A stretch of DNA of 64,000 bases from the NCBI RefSeq assembly GCF_900115265.1, contig NZ_FOVU01000001.1:655001-719000 (forward strand). The letters are read 5' to 3'. This document shows, piece by piece, positions 44,622 through 52,885 of the stretch. The notes beneath the pieces were generated by a model, which saw nothing but the letters and a program-made list of their open reading frames with translations, searched no databases and was not told where the DNA came from. This DNA comes from Bradyrhizobium sp. Ghvi. GTDB lineage: Bacteria; Pseudomonadota; Alphaproteobacteria; Rhizobiales; Xanthobacteraceae. How positions within the stretch are numbered: position 1 is the stretch's first letter; each line of letters starts with the position of its first letter. The position numbers were made by a program, and so were the translations under genes.

Positions 44622-45434
44622 TCACGCGGCCTGGAGGCCGGGATCGTCACGCAAGGCGGCCTTCGCAAACTGCGCGATAGCCTCGAGCGTCGGCCCAGCC
44701 GCCTCGCGATGCGGCGAATGCGCTGCGCCCGCAATGATCTTCAGGTCGACCGGGCAGTAACATTCCTCCTGCGCGATCTCGGCCTGGCGCAGCGTCCCGT
44801 ACTGGTCGTCCGCGCCTTGCAGAACCATCACGGGCACGCGGATATAGGCGAGATGATCCGAGATATCCCAGTCGCGGAATTTCGGATCGAGCCAGGCGCC
44901 GTTCCAGCCATAGAACGCGTTGTCGACATCCTTGTGCCAGCGCGCCAGTTTCGTCCTGAGGTCCGTGGTCTCATACGTGGCCTTGATCGCGGCGATGGAT
45001 TTCACCGAGATGTCTTCGACGATGAAATGCGGCGCGATCAGCGCGATGCCCTGCAAGCGATGATCCTGATGTGAACCGGCATAGATCGCTGCGATCGAGG
45101 CGCCGTCGGAATGGCCGAGCAGGAGGCCGCGCTTGAACGGAATCGCGTCGAGCACCCTTGGCAAGACGTCGAGCGCCTCGCGCTGCATGTAATCGAGCGG
45201 CCGCGGCAACGTCACCGGGCTCGACTGACCGTAGCCTGCGCGTGAATAGGCGAAGATGCCCGCACCGGTGGCCTGTTGAAGCTTCTCGGGGAAGTCGCCC
45301 CACAAGCCGACTGAGCCGAGGCCTTCGTGCAGCAGGACGATGGTCGGCGCGTCGGCAACCTGCGGCGCGAGCCAGATGTATTCGAGGCTGGCGCTGTTGA
45401 TACTGAGGACGCCGGTGGGGGTGAGGTTGGTCAT
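44622..45434 (-). CDS. Alpha/beta hydrolase in the benzoate cluster
   Basis: 270 residues. The oxyanion region is VLLHEGLGSVGLWGD, the nucleophile elbow GHSDGAS (Ser about 117), and the C-terminal acid and His AAHSPHRE. Similar hydrolases accompany box and bad clusters in Rhodopseudomonas and Bradyrhizobium. A CoA-thioester or lactone hydrolase that relieves dead-end intermediates is plausible. It lies between boxC and benzoate-CoA ligase on the same strand. Confidence 0.88.
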   Translation of the reverse strand: MTNLTPTGVLSINSASLEYIWLAPQVADAPTIVLLHEGLGSVGLWGDFPEKLQQATGAGIFAYSRAGYGQSSPVTLPRPLDYMQREALDVLPRVLDAIPFKRGLLLGHSDGASIAAIYAGSHQDHRLQGIALIAPHFIVEDISVKSIAAIKATYETTDLRTKLARWHKDVDNAFYGWNGAWLDPKFRDWDISDHLAYIRVPVMVLQGADDQYGTLRQAEIAQEECYCPVDLKIIAGAAHSPHREAAGPTLEAIAQFAKAALRDDPGLQAA

Positions 45435-45453
45435 GCTCTGTATCCATTCACTC

Positions 45454-45556
45454 CGTCATTCCGGACAACTCGCAACGCGAGTTGATCCGGAATCTCGAGA
45501 TTAGCTTTGTGGCTCGAGGTTCCGGGTTCGATGCTTCGCATCGCCCCGGAATGACG
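45454..45556. repeat. Palindromic repeat, TCTCGAGATTCCGG family, second copy
   Basis: CGTCATTCCGG opens and CCGGAATGACG closes it. The centre ATCCGGAATCTCGAGATTA is shared with 12284-12362 and 51231-51310. It separates the ligase gene from the hydrolase gene in their common transcript. Confidence 0.8.
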
Positions 45557-45562
45557 AACTCA

Positions 45563-47104
45563 CTAATTCGCACCCTCGCGCAGCTTGAACCGCTGGATCT
45601 TTCCCGTCGCTGTTTTCGGCAGCGAATCCACCACGTCGATCCAGCGTGGATATTTCCACGGGCCGATCTTCTGCTTGACGTGCTCCTTGAGCATCTCCTG
45701 CAAGTTCGTCGTCTTCGCGCCTGGACGCAGTACGACGAAAGCTTTTGGCTTCAACAGACCTTCAGGATCGGCCTCAGGCACGACCGCGGCTTCCAGCACC
45801 GCCGGATGCGTGATCAGTGCACTCTCGACCTCAAACGGCGAGACCCAGATGCCTGACACCTTGAACATGTCGTCGGCGCGGCCGCAGAAGGTGTAGCGGC
45901 CGTCCGCGTCGCGAACATATTTGTCACCGGTGCGCGTCCACGGCCCCTCGAAGGTGCGGCGGCTCTTGTGGCGCTGATTCCAGTAGCCCTCGCCGGCCGA
46001 GGGCGCATCGACCAGCAGCTCGCCGACCTCGCCATCGGCGACGTCCTGGCCGGCCTCGTTGACGAGCCGCACCGCATAACCCGGCACCGGCTTGCCTGAT
46101 GAGCCGTATTTGATGTCTCCCGGCGCGTTCGAGAGGAAGATGTGCAGCAGCTCGGTCGAGCCGACGCCGTCCAAAATGTCGACGCCGAAGCGTGCCTTCC
46201 AGCTGTTGCCGACGGATTCCGGCAGCGCTTCGCCAGCCGAGGTGCAGATGCGTAAAGCGCTTCCACCGCGTTCGCTCTTCATCGCTTCGTCGTTGAGCAT
46301 GGCCGCGAACAATGTCGGCACGCCGTAGAAGATCGACGGGTTGTAGCGGTTCATCAGGTCGAACATGCGCGCCGGCGTCGGCCGCTCGCTGTTCAGGATG
46401 ACGCTGGCGCCGACCGACATCGGGAAGGTCAACGCGTTGCCGAGGCCGTAGGCGAAGAACAGTTTTGCAGCGGAGAGGCAGACGTCGCTCTCGCGAATGC
46501 CGAGCACCTGCTTGGCGTAGGTGTCGGCGGTCGCCTGCAAATTCGAATGGATATGGCGCACGCCCTTGGGCATGCCGGTCGAGCCGGACGAATAGAGCCA
46601 GAATGCCGGCTCATCCGGATGCGTCGCGGCTGTGGTGAACTGGTCGCTCTCGCCGGCGAGCTCTTCCGCAAGCTGCTTGTGGCCGTTCTGCTTGGCGCCG
46701 GAGACCACGACATGTTCGAGATCGGGCATGCGGCCGACGACGTCCTTGATGACGGGATAGAGCGCCTCAGAGACGAACAGCACGCGGGCGCGGCAGTCGG
46801 CGAGGATGTAGGCGTATTGATCAGCGGTCAGCAGCGTGTTGAGCGGTACCGGCACAATGCCGGCGCGGATCGCACCGAGGAACACGATCGGGAAGTCGAC
46901 CGTGTCCAGCATGATCATCGCCACGCGCTCCTCGCGGCGGACGTCGAGCCGGCGCAGCATGTTGGCAGCCCGCCGCGTCTCGCGCTGGAGCTCGCCGTAG
47001 GTGAGCCGCGAGACGGTGTCATCGAAGGCGAGCTTGCCTCCCCTGCCCTCCTCGACATTGCGGTCGAGCAGCCAGGTCACCGCGTTGTAGGATCCCTCGC
47101 TCAC
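45563..47104 (-). CDS. bclA: Benzoate-CoA ligase
   Basis: 513 residues, adenylate-forming family. It activates benzoate with ATP and CoA, the entry step to the box pathway. The P-loop is YSSGSTGMPKG, followed by GVGSTELLHIFLSN (A5 motif), TGDKYVRDADGRYTFCGRADDMFKVSGIWV (motifs A7-A8, split) and the catalytic Lys in LPKTATGKIQRF. Start is GTG at 47104 with GGGGGAG upstream. Family members also take 2-, 3- or 4-substituted benzoates. It is divergent from boxR. Confidence 0.95.
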   Translation of the reverse strand: MSEGSYNAVTWLLDRNVEEGRGGKLAFDDTVSRLTYGELQRETRRAANMLRRLDVRREERVAMIMLDTVDFPIVFLGAIRAGIVPVPLNTLLTADQYAYILADCRARVLFVSEALYPVIKDVVGRMPDLEHVVVSGAKQNGHKQLAEELAGESDQFTTAATHPDEPAFWLYSSGSTGMPKGVRHIHSNLQATADTYAKQVLGIRESDVCLSAAKLFFAYGLGNALTFPMSVGASVILNSERPTPARMFDLMNRYNPSIFYGVPTLFAAMLNDEAMKSERGGSALRICTSAGEALPESVGNSWKARFGVDILDGVGSTELLHIFLSNAPGDIKYGSSGKPVPGYAVRLVNEAGQDVADGEVGELLVDAPSAGEGYWNQRHKSRRTFEGPWTRTGDKYVRDADGRYTFCGRADDMFKVSGIWVSPFEVESALITHPAVLEAAVVPEADPEGLLKPKAFVVLRPGAKTTNLQEMLKEHVKQKIGPWKYPRWIDVVDSLPKTATGKIQRFKLREGAN

Positions 47105-47123
47105 GGTCGTCTCCCCCGAATTT

Positions 47124-47137
47124 TGAATTATAATTCA
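47124..47137. promoter_or_regulatory. Palindrome between benzoate-CoA ligase and boxR, possible BoxR site
   Basis: TGAATTATAATTCA is a perfect 14-bp palindrome 20 bases before the ligase start. Read as words it is TGAA-N6-TTCA, a variant of TGCA-N6-TGCA with the same 10-bp phase. It may be the operator for the ligase and for boxR autoregulation. Confidence 0.55.
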
Positions 47138-47225
47138 TAGAAAGACACTGCGGCGGCTTGCTGTCAATGCCAGCAGGCACTATGTTTCATTAAAACGCGC
47201 CGCAGGACAGCTGTAAAGAAGGCTC

Positions 47226-48134
47226 ATGACCGACAGTCCCGACGCCGAATCCCAATTCCTCGAACAACTGGGCCAGCGCGTGCGCACCATGCGCGCAGTG
47301 CGCGGCATGTCGCGCAAAGTGCTCGCCAAGGTATCAGGGATTTCGGAGCGCTACATCGCTCAGCTGGAGAGCGGCAAGGGCAACGTCTCCATCGTGCTGT
47401 TGCGCCGCGTCTCCGCCGCGATGGGCGCGCATCTGGAAGATCTGCTCCCCTCGGCCGATCCGACGCCGGACTGGCAGATGTTTCGCGATCTCCTGCGCAA
47501 GGCGACGCCGGCGCAGATCGCGCAAGCAAAGGACCTGCTCGCCGGCGGCAGCGCAACCACGCCACGACGCGCGCCGTTCTGCGGCATCGCGCTGATCGGC
47601 CTGCGCGGCGCCGGCAAATCGACGCTCGGGCGGATGCTGGCGAAAAAGATCGGCTGGAGCTTCGTCGAGCTCAACAAGGAGGTCGAGCAGCAGAACGGGC
47701 TCTCCGTAGCCGAGATCATCGCGCTCTACGGCCAGGAAGGCTTTCGGCGCATGGAGCAGGCAGCGCTTCAGCAGCTGCTCGCGCGCAACGAGCTGATGGT
47801 GCTGGCGACCGGCGGCGGCATCGTCTCGGAGCCGCTGACCTTCGACCAGATCCTGACCTCCTTCTACACGATCTGGCTGAAGGCCGAGCCGGAGGAGCAC
47901 ATGGCCCGCGTGCGGCGCCAGGGCGATCTGCGCCCGATGGCCGACGACCGCTCCGCGATGGCCGAGCTGCGCAACATCCTGCTCAGCCGCGAGCCGCTCT
48001 ATGCACGCGCGACCGCTGTGGTGGATACCGCGGGTCTTTCCGTCGATGCGGCCGCGGCAAGGCTGATCGATGCGGTGCGCCCGGTGCTGCAGAACGAAGC
48101 CCGCAGCTTTGGGCTGCGCACCGTGGCGCTGTAG
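47226..48134 (+). CDS. boxR: BoxR/BzdR-type regulator: XRE HTH fused to shikimate-kinase-like domain
   Basis: 302 residues. The N-terminal XRE domain (about 17-72) contains SRKVLAKVSGISERYIAQLE. The C-terminal half (about 120-290) is shikimate-kinase-like with a P-loop GLRGAGKST (125-133) and ATGGGIVSEPL. In the Azoarcus proteins this domain binds benzoyl-CoA and releases the repressor from DNA. It is divergent from benzoate-CoA ligase and controls benzoate genes. The kinase fold is a ligand sensor, so the gene should not be annotated as aroK. Confidence 0.96.
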   Translation: MTDSPDAESQFLEQLGQRVRTMRAVRGMSRKVLAKVSGISERYIAQLESGKGNVSIVLLRRVSAAMGAHLEDLLPSADPTPDWQMFRDLLRKATPAQIAQAKDLLAGGSATTPRRAPFCGIALIGLRGAGKSTLGRMLAKKIGWSFVELNKEVEQQNGLSVAEIIALYGQEGFRRMEQAALQQLLARNELMVLATGGGIVSEPLTFDQILTSFYTIWLKAEPEEHMARVRRQGDLRPMADDRSAMAELRNILLSREPLYARATAVVDTAGLSVDAAAARLIDAVRPVLQNEARSFGLRTVAL

Positions 48135-48136
48135 CG

Positions 48137-48529
48137 ATGACCGTTAGTGACGTCACCCTCTCCATGTTCGAGCGGATCGGCGGCAGTGCCACGATCGACC
48201 GCCTGGTCGACAGGTTCTACGAGCGCATGGATACGCTGCCGGAGGCAAAGGTGATCCGCGCCATGCATGCGGATGATCTCGGCCTGATCACGGACGTGCT
48301 GAAGCGCTACCTGAACGAATGGACCGGCGGGCCGCGCCTCTATACCCCCGAAAAGGGCCATCCACGGCTGCGCCAACGCCATTTCGGTTTTGCTATCGGT
48401 GATGCCGAGCGCGATGCCTGGATGCTCTGCATGCGTGGCGCGATGGAGGAGACGATCACCGACGCCGCCGCACGGCACGATCTCGACAAGGCGATATCCG
48501 GCCTCGCCGACTGGATGCGCAACCGCTAG
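48137..48529 (+). CDS. Group II truncated haemoglobin
   Basis: 130 residues. The heme pocket of the GlbO family is clear: GHPRLRQRHFGFAIGDAERD with proximal His82, and the G8 Trp95 in DAWMLCM. WTGGPRLYTPEKG precedes it. The CD1 position is His (RAMHADD) where mycobacterial trHbO has Tyr. It begins two bases after the boxR stop codon, so the two are co-transcribed. Known group II globins bind O2 tightly or detoxify NO and peroxides. Supplying O2 to BoxB or protecting it is a reasonable inference. Confidence 0.93.
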   Translation: MTVSDVTLSMFERIGGSATIDRLVDRFYERMDTLPEAKVIRAMHADDLGLITDVLKRYLNEWTGGPRLYTPEKGHPRLRQRHFGFAIGDAERDAWMLCMRGAMEETITDAAARHDLDKAISGLADWMRNR

Positions 48530-48560
48530 CGCAGCCGTAGCCCGAAGACTGCATTACGAC

Positions 48561-48893
48561 CTAGACCGACCAGTAATGCGGATGCGGGTAGGGCCGCGAG
48601 CGGTCGCCCCAGTCGAACGCGTCGCCATCGAACTCGCATGGGCCGCTGCTGAGCTCGTCCAGCGTCATCTCGACGTGGAATGCCTGACGTCTGGGATCGT
48701 ATTTCAGCGCGCTCCACTGGACAGGATAGTGGTGTTGCATGCCGAGCAGGCCACCGGTCTTGATCACGGCATAGGCGACCGTTCCACTCATCTTGTCGAG
48801 CATCAGCCGCTCGATCGTGCCGAGCTTGGTACCGTCGCGCCCAAAGACGGTGACGTGCTCCACGCGATCACTGGGAACCATGGTGTGGTTCAT
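48561..48893 (-). CDS. PRC-barrel domain protein
   Basis: 110 residues. One PRC-barrel (about 8-90): HVTVFGRDGTKLGTIERLML and AVIKTGGLLGMQHHYPVQWS. The tail is acidic and aromatic with YPHPHYWSV. PRC barrels occur in photosynthetic reaction-centre H subunits, RimM and many small bacterial stress proteins. Function unknown. Alone on the minus strand, convergent with the globin gene. Confidence 0.88.
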   Translation of the reverse strand: MNHTMVPSDRVEHVTVFGRDGTKLGTIERLMLDKMSGTVAYAVIKTGGLLGMQHHYPVQWSALKYDPRRQAFHVEMTLDELSSGPCEFDGDAFDWGDRSRPYPHPHYWSV

Positions 48894-48960
48894 GGCGTAC
48901 TCCCTGTTCTCTTGTGCTTGCGACCATTATAGCACCGGTTTCGAGGCGACGGGAATGCAG

Positions 48961-49746
48961 CTACAGAAGCTGCGAGCGCACCGCCTCCGCCCCCTCCCGC
49001 AACAGTGGCAGGAAGCGGTCGACCAGTTCCTGCGCGGGCACGCGATCGATATGGGCGCTCATGTTGATGGCGGCGACGATCACGTCGTCGTAGCGGCGCA
49101 CGGGCACCGAGATCGAACGGAAATGCGGCTCGGCTTCGCGGTCGACCAGCGAATAGCCCTGAGCGCGATCGGCCGAGATGCGCGCGAGCAGCGTCCTGGC
49201 GTCGGTCACCGTTTGCGGCGTCAGCGCCTCGCGCTTCATCGTCTTCAGGCGCACCGCGAGATCTGCATCGTTGAGCTGGCCGAGCATGGCGCGGCCGACC
49301 GAGGTGCAGAACGCCGGCAGCCGGTAACCGATCTCCAATCCGCCGGAGAACATCCGCGCCGGGCTGCTGCGCGCGATGAATACGACCTCGTCGCAATCGA
49401 GCACCGCGAGCGAGGAGATTTCGTTGGCCGCGGTCGCGATACGATCGAGCACCGGCTGCAGCACCGTGACCAGCTGGTTGGAGCGAAGATAGGACGCCGC
49501 CAAGGTCAGCACATGCGGCGTCAGCGAGAACAGCTTTCCGTCACCGCTGACGAAACCGCCACGCTGCAGCGTGAACAGCATGCGCCGCGCGGTGGCCCGG
49601 GGGAGGTCGGCGGCGCGGGCCAGATCGCTCAGCGTCATCGGGCCCGTATACGTTCCAAAACACTGGAGCAGGCGGAGGCCGCGATCGAGGGCTTCGACGA
49701 AATCCGTCGCCCGCTCGTCCGTCTCGGTCCGCTTCGGCTTGGGCAT
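48961..49746 (-). CDS. IclR-family transcriptional regulator
   Basis: 261 residues from ATG 49746. The frame is open to 49791 but the extension is not family-like. N-terminal winged helix (about 15-75): LDRGLRLLQCFGTYTGPMTL then SDLARAADLPRATARRMLFT. C-terminal effector domain (about 85-255) typical of the PcaR/PobR/CatR group that senses aromatic acids. It is divergent from the Rieske oxygenase gene, which it most likely controls. Confidence 0.93.
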   Translation of the reverse strand: MPKPKRTETDERATDFVEALDRGLRLLQCFGTYTGPMTLSDLARAADLPRATARRMLFTLQRGGFVSGDGKLFSLTPHVLTLAASYLRSNQLVTVLQPVLDRIATAANEISSLAVLDCDEVVFIARSSPARMFSGGLEIGYRLPAFCTSVGRAMLGQLNDADLAVRLKTMKREALTPQTVTDARTLLARISADRAQGYSLVDREAEPHFRSISVPVRRYDDVIVAAINMSAHIDRVPAQELVDRFLPLLREGAEAVRSQLL

Positions 49747-49803
49747 TGGGGTCGGGATCGTCCTGCAAAATAGTGCTTGCTGCCGATCCAAGACATGTCA
49801 TAA

Positions 49804-49828
49804 TTCGCCCATTCGTTCAATAGGCGAA
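49804..49828. promoter_or_regulatory. Inverted repeat in the IclR-Rieske divergent promoter, probable IclR operator
   Basis: TTCGCC at 49804-49809 pairs with GGCGAA at 49823-49828. A nested GTTC-N7-GAAC lies at 49815-49829. It sits 32 bases before the oxygenase ATG and 58 before the regulator ATG, and the size and symmetry suit IclR-family operators. Confidence 0.6.
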
Positions 49829-49860
49829 CAAACGCCACTCCACAGGAGGATGCTACTGCC

Positions 49861-51219
49861 ATGATGAGCCAGGAGCAGAACGACCTGATCACCCGCACCG
49901 GCCCGAAAGATCCGTGCGGCAAGCTGATGCGGAGCTACTGGCAGCCGGCCGCGCTGGTCGATGAACTGGAGGGCGCGCGGCCGATCCGACCGGTCAAATT
50001 GCTCGACGAGAATTTGGTGCTGTTCCGCGACGAGACGGGGCGTTACGGCCTGATCGATCGCCATTGCGCCCATCGCGGCGCCGACCTCGCCTTTGGGCGA
50101 CTCGAGCATGGCGGCCTGCGCTGTGCCTTCCATGGCTGGCTGTTCGACGCGTCAGGCCAGTGCATCGACACGCCGGCCGAGCCGAAGGATTCGAAGCTCT
50201 GCCAGAACATCCGCCAGCGCTCCTATCCCGTGGTGGAGAAGAGCGGCATCCTGTGGGCCTATCTCGGCGAAGGCGAACCGCCGGCCTTTCCGGAGATCGA
50301 CTGCTTCGTGGCGCCCGGCTCCCACACCTTCGCCTTCAAGGGTCACATGGCCTGCAACTGGCTCCAGGCGCTGGAGGTCGGCATCGATCCCGCCCACGCC
50401 TCCTATCTGCATCGCTTCTTCGAGGACGAGGACACCTCGACCGCCTACGGCAAGCAGTTCCGCGGCGCCTCCGCCGGAAGCGATCTGCCGATGACCAAGA
50501 TCCTGCGCGAGTACGACCGGCCGATCATCAATGTCGAGCACACCGAATACGGCCTGCGGCTGATCGCGCTGCGCGAGATCGACGAGGAGCGCACGCATGT
50601 GCGCGTCACCAACCAGCTCTTCCCGCACGGCTTCGTCATTCCCATGAGCACGGAGATGACGATCACGCAGTGGCATGTGCCTGTCGACGACGAGAACTGC
50701 TACTGGTACGCGATCTTCACCAGCTACACGAACCCGGTCGACAAGCAGAAGATGCGCGACCAGCGGCTCGAGCTCTACGAGCTGCCCGACTACATCTCGC
50801 GCAAGAACCGCAACAACGATTACGGCTTCGACCCGCACGAGCAGAGAACCGCGACCTATACCGGCATGGGCACCGACATCAACGTCCATGACCAGTGGGC
50901 GGTGGAATCGATGGGCGCGATCCAGGACCGCACCAAAGAGCATCTCGGTTCGAGCGACAAGGCGATCGTGCAATATCGCCGCCTGCTCCGGCAGGAGATC
51001 GAGAAGGTCGGCGGCGGCGAGAAGCCGATGCTGTTTCTGGACGAGGCCAATGCGCGCAGCATCCAGGGTCCGGCGACGATGGACGGTATCGGCCCAACGC
51101 GCGGCTGGGAGACCTATTGGATGGAAGTCGACGTCAAGCGCCGCCGCGGCGCGCCATGGACCGCGCCGGTGCCGAAGGAGATCGAGGGCAAGGTGCACCG
51201 GCTGACGGCTGCGGAGTGA
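49861..51219 (+). CDS. Rieske non-heme iron oxygenase, phthalate-dioxygenase type
   Basis: 452 residues, one-component alpha subunit. The Rieske cluster is Cys69-x-His71 and Cys88-x2-His91 (DRHCAHRGADL and CAFHGW). The mononuclear iron site is in GIDPAHASYLH (Asp176 bridging, His179, His184), with QALEVGIDPAH matching QALEGGIDSSH of phthalate 4,5-dioxygenase. Members oxidise or O-/N-demethylate aromatic acids with electrons from a separate reductase. No reductase or ferredoxin gene is in the window. AGGAGG lies before the tandem ATGs. Confidence 0.93.
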   Translation: MMSQEQNDLITRTGPKDPCGKLMRSYWQPAALVDELEGARPIRPVKLLDENLVLFRDETGRYGLIDRHCAHRGADLAFGRLEHGGLRCAFHGWLFDASGQCIDTPAEPKDSKLCQNIRQRSYPVVEKSGILWAYLGEGEPPAFPEIDCFVAPGSHTFAFKGHMACNWLQALEVGIDPAHASYLHRFFEDEDTSTAYGKQFRGASAGSDLPMTKILREYDRPIINVEHTEYGLRLIALREIDEERTHVRVTNQLFPHGFVIPMSTEMTITQWHVPVDDENCYWYAIFTSYTNPVDKQKMRDQRLELYELPDYISRKNRNNDYGFDPHEQRTATYTGMGTDINVHDQWAVESMGAIQDRTKEHLGSSDKAIVQYRRLLRQEIEKVGGGEKPMLFLDEANARSIQGPATMDGIGPTRGWETYWMEVDVKRRRGAPWTAPVPKEIEGKVHRLTAAE

Positions 51220-51230
51220 TTTGAGGCACC

Positions 51231-51310
51231 GTCGTTCCGGGGCGATGCGCTAGCATCGAACCCGGAAGCTCGAGATTCCGGGTTCTCGCTTCGCGAGCCC
51301 CGGAATGACA
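51231..51310. repeat. Palindromic repeat, TCTCGAGATTCCGG family, third copy
   Basis: GTCGTTCCGGGGCGATGCG opens and CTTCGCGAGCCCCGGAATGAC closes it (each a single arm). The centre AAGCTCGAGATTCCGGG is shared with the copies at 12.3 and 45.5 kb. It lies between the oxygenase and ligase genes in the same transcript. Confidence 0.8.
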
Positions 51311-51331
51311 AGCTAGCAAGGAGCAACCAAA

Positions 51332-52768
51332 GTGACTTTCGTCGCGCGCCATGCGCTGTGGTCGGATGAGCAGAAGGACGCGGCGGCACGGATGCGCCGT
51401 CTTGTCGAGGAGAGGAATCTCGAGGTCATCCGCCTCGCCTTCCCGGACCAGCACGGCATCTTGCGCGGCAAGACCATCATCGCCTCCGAGGCGATGGCCT
51501 CGCTGGAAGGCGGCTGCTCCATCACCACCACCATGCTGGCCAAGGACACTTCGCATCGCACGGTGTTTCCGGTGTTCACGTCAGGCGGCGGCTTCGGCAT
51601 GAAGGAGATGGAGGGCGCGGCCGACGTGCTGATGGTCGCCGATCCCACCACATTCCGCGTGCTGCCTTGGGCGCCGTCGACGGGCTGGGTGCTGTGCGAT
51701 CTCTATTTCAATGACGGCCGCCCGGTGCCGTTCGCGACGCGCGGGCTTTATCGCAGGGTGCTCGACGAGCTCGGAAGCCGTGGCCATGATTTCGTCGCAG
51801 GGCTCGAGGTCGAATTCCACATCTTCAGGCTCGACGAACCCCATATGCGCGCGGAGGACGCCGGGCAGCCGGGCACGCCGCCGTCGGTGAGCCTGCTCAG
51901 CCACGGTTATCAATACCTCACCGAGCAGCGTTTTGATCAGATGGAGCCGGTGCTGGAGATTCTGCGCCGCGACATCGTCGCGCTCGGGCTGCCCTTGCGC
52001 TCGGTCGAGGTCGAGTTCGGGCCGAGCCAATGCGAGTTCACCTTCGCGCCGAGGAAGGGCATGGAGCCCGCCGACAACATGGTGCTGTTTCGCTCTGCCG
52101 TGAAGCAGATCGCGCGTCGGCACGGCTATCACGCCACCTTCATGTGCCGGCCAAAGCTGCCGAACCTGTTCGCGAGCGGCTGGCACCTGCATCAATCGGT
52201 CATCTCACGCACGAGCGGCGAGAACCAGTTCATGGCGAAGGACGGCGCCGAGCCGCTCAGCGCGTTCGGTCGCGCCTATCTCGCCGGCCTGCTCGATCAC
52301 GCCCGCGCCGCGACCGTGTTCACCACGCCGACCATCAACGGCTACAAGCGCTACCGCTCCTATTCGCTGGCGCCTGATCGCGCGATTTGGGGCCGCGATA
52401 ACAGAGGCGTGATGATCCGCGTGCTCGGCGGCACGGGCGATGCCGCGACGCGCCTCGAAAACCGCGTCGGCGAACCGGCCGCCAATCCCTACCTCTACAT
52501 GGCAGCCCAGATCCTGTCGGGCCTCGACGGCATCGATCGCAAGCTCGATCCGGGCCCGTCCGCCGACACGCCCTACGAGACCAAGGCGCCGCTGCTGCCA
52601 AAGAGCCTGCGCGACGCGGTCTCCGCGCTCAAGGACGATCCGTTCTTCCGCGAAAAGTTCGGCGCGGAATTCGTCGACTATTACACTCACATCAAGAACG
52701 CCGAGATCGACCGTTTCCTGGCTGAAGTGACCGACTGGGAGCATCGCGAGTATTTCGAGATGTTTTAG
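51332..52768 (+). CDS. Glutamine-synthetase-like ligase (gamma-glutamyl-amine type)
   Basis: 478 residues, start GTG 51332 with AGGAG nine bases upstream. The GS catalytic landmarks are intact: GLEVEFHIF, VEVEFGPSQCEFTF, GWHLHQSV (nucleotide-site His), APDRAIWGRDNRGVMIRV and RLENRVGEPAANPYL. It lacks the C-terminal adenylylation site of GlnA I. The sequence belongs to the GS-related group with PuuA and GlnT, which joins glutamate to amines rather than ammonia. It follows a Rieske oxygenase, as GS-like enzymes do in aniline degradation. Substrate unknown. Confidence 0.9.
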   Translation: MTFVARHALWSDEQKDAAARMRRLVEERNLEVIRLAFPDQHGILRGKTIIASEAMASLEGGCSITTTMLAKDTSHRTVFPVFTSGGGFGMKEMEGAADVLMVADPTTFRVLPWAPSTGWVLCDLYFNDGRPVPFATRGLYRRVLDELGSRGHDFVAGLEVEFHIFRLDEPHMRAEDAGQPGTPPSVSLLSHGYQYLTEQRFDQMEPVLEILRRDIVALGLPLRSVEVEFGPSQCEFTFAPRKGMEPADNMVLFRSAVKQIARRHGYHATFMCRPKLPNLFASGWHLHQSVISRTSGENQFMAKDGAEPLSAFGRAYLAGLLDHARAATVFTTPTINGYKRYRSYSLAPDRAIWGRDNRGVMIRVLGGTGDAATRLENRVGEPAANPYLYMAAQILSGLDGIDRKLDPGPSADTPYETKAPLLPKSLRDAVSALKDDPFFREKFGAEFVDYYTHIKNAEIDRFLAEVTDWEHREYFEMF

Positions 52769-52783
52769 TCGGACTGTCTCCTC

Positions 52784-52869
52784 CGTCATTGCGAGGAGCG
52801 GAGCGACGAGGCGATCCAGAATCCCTCCGCAGAGAGATTCTGGATTGCTTTGCTGCGCTCGCAATGACG
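52784..52869. repeat. Dispersed repeat of the CGTCATTGCGAGGAGC type
   Basis: CGTCATTGCGAGGAGCGGAG opens and GCTCGCAATGACG closes an inverted repeat whose inner arms are CAGAATCCCTCC and AGAGATTCTGGATTG. This opening sequence is a widespread proteobacterial intergenic repeat. It lies between the convergent ligase and transporter genes. Confidence 0.85.
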
Positions 52870-52885
52870 GGGAAAGAGCGGGAGC

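Noticed and set aside
47226..48134. Annotation as shikimate kinase (aroK)
   Set aside because: The kinase-like domain is fused behind an XRE HTH in a benzoate cluster, which is the BoxR/BzdR sensor architecture.
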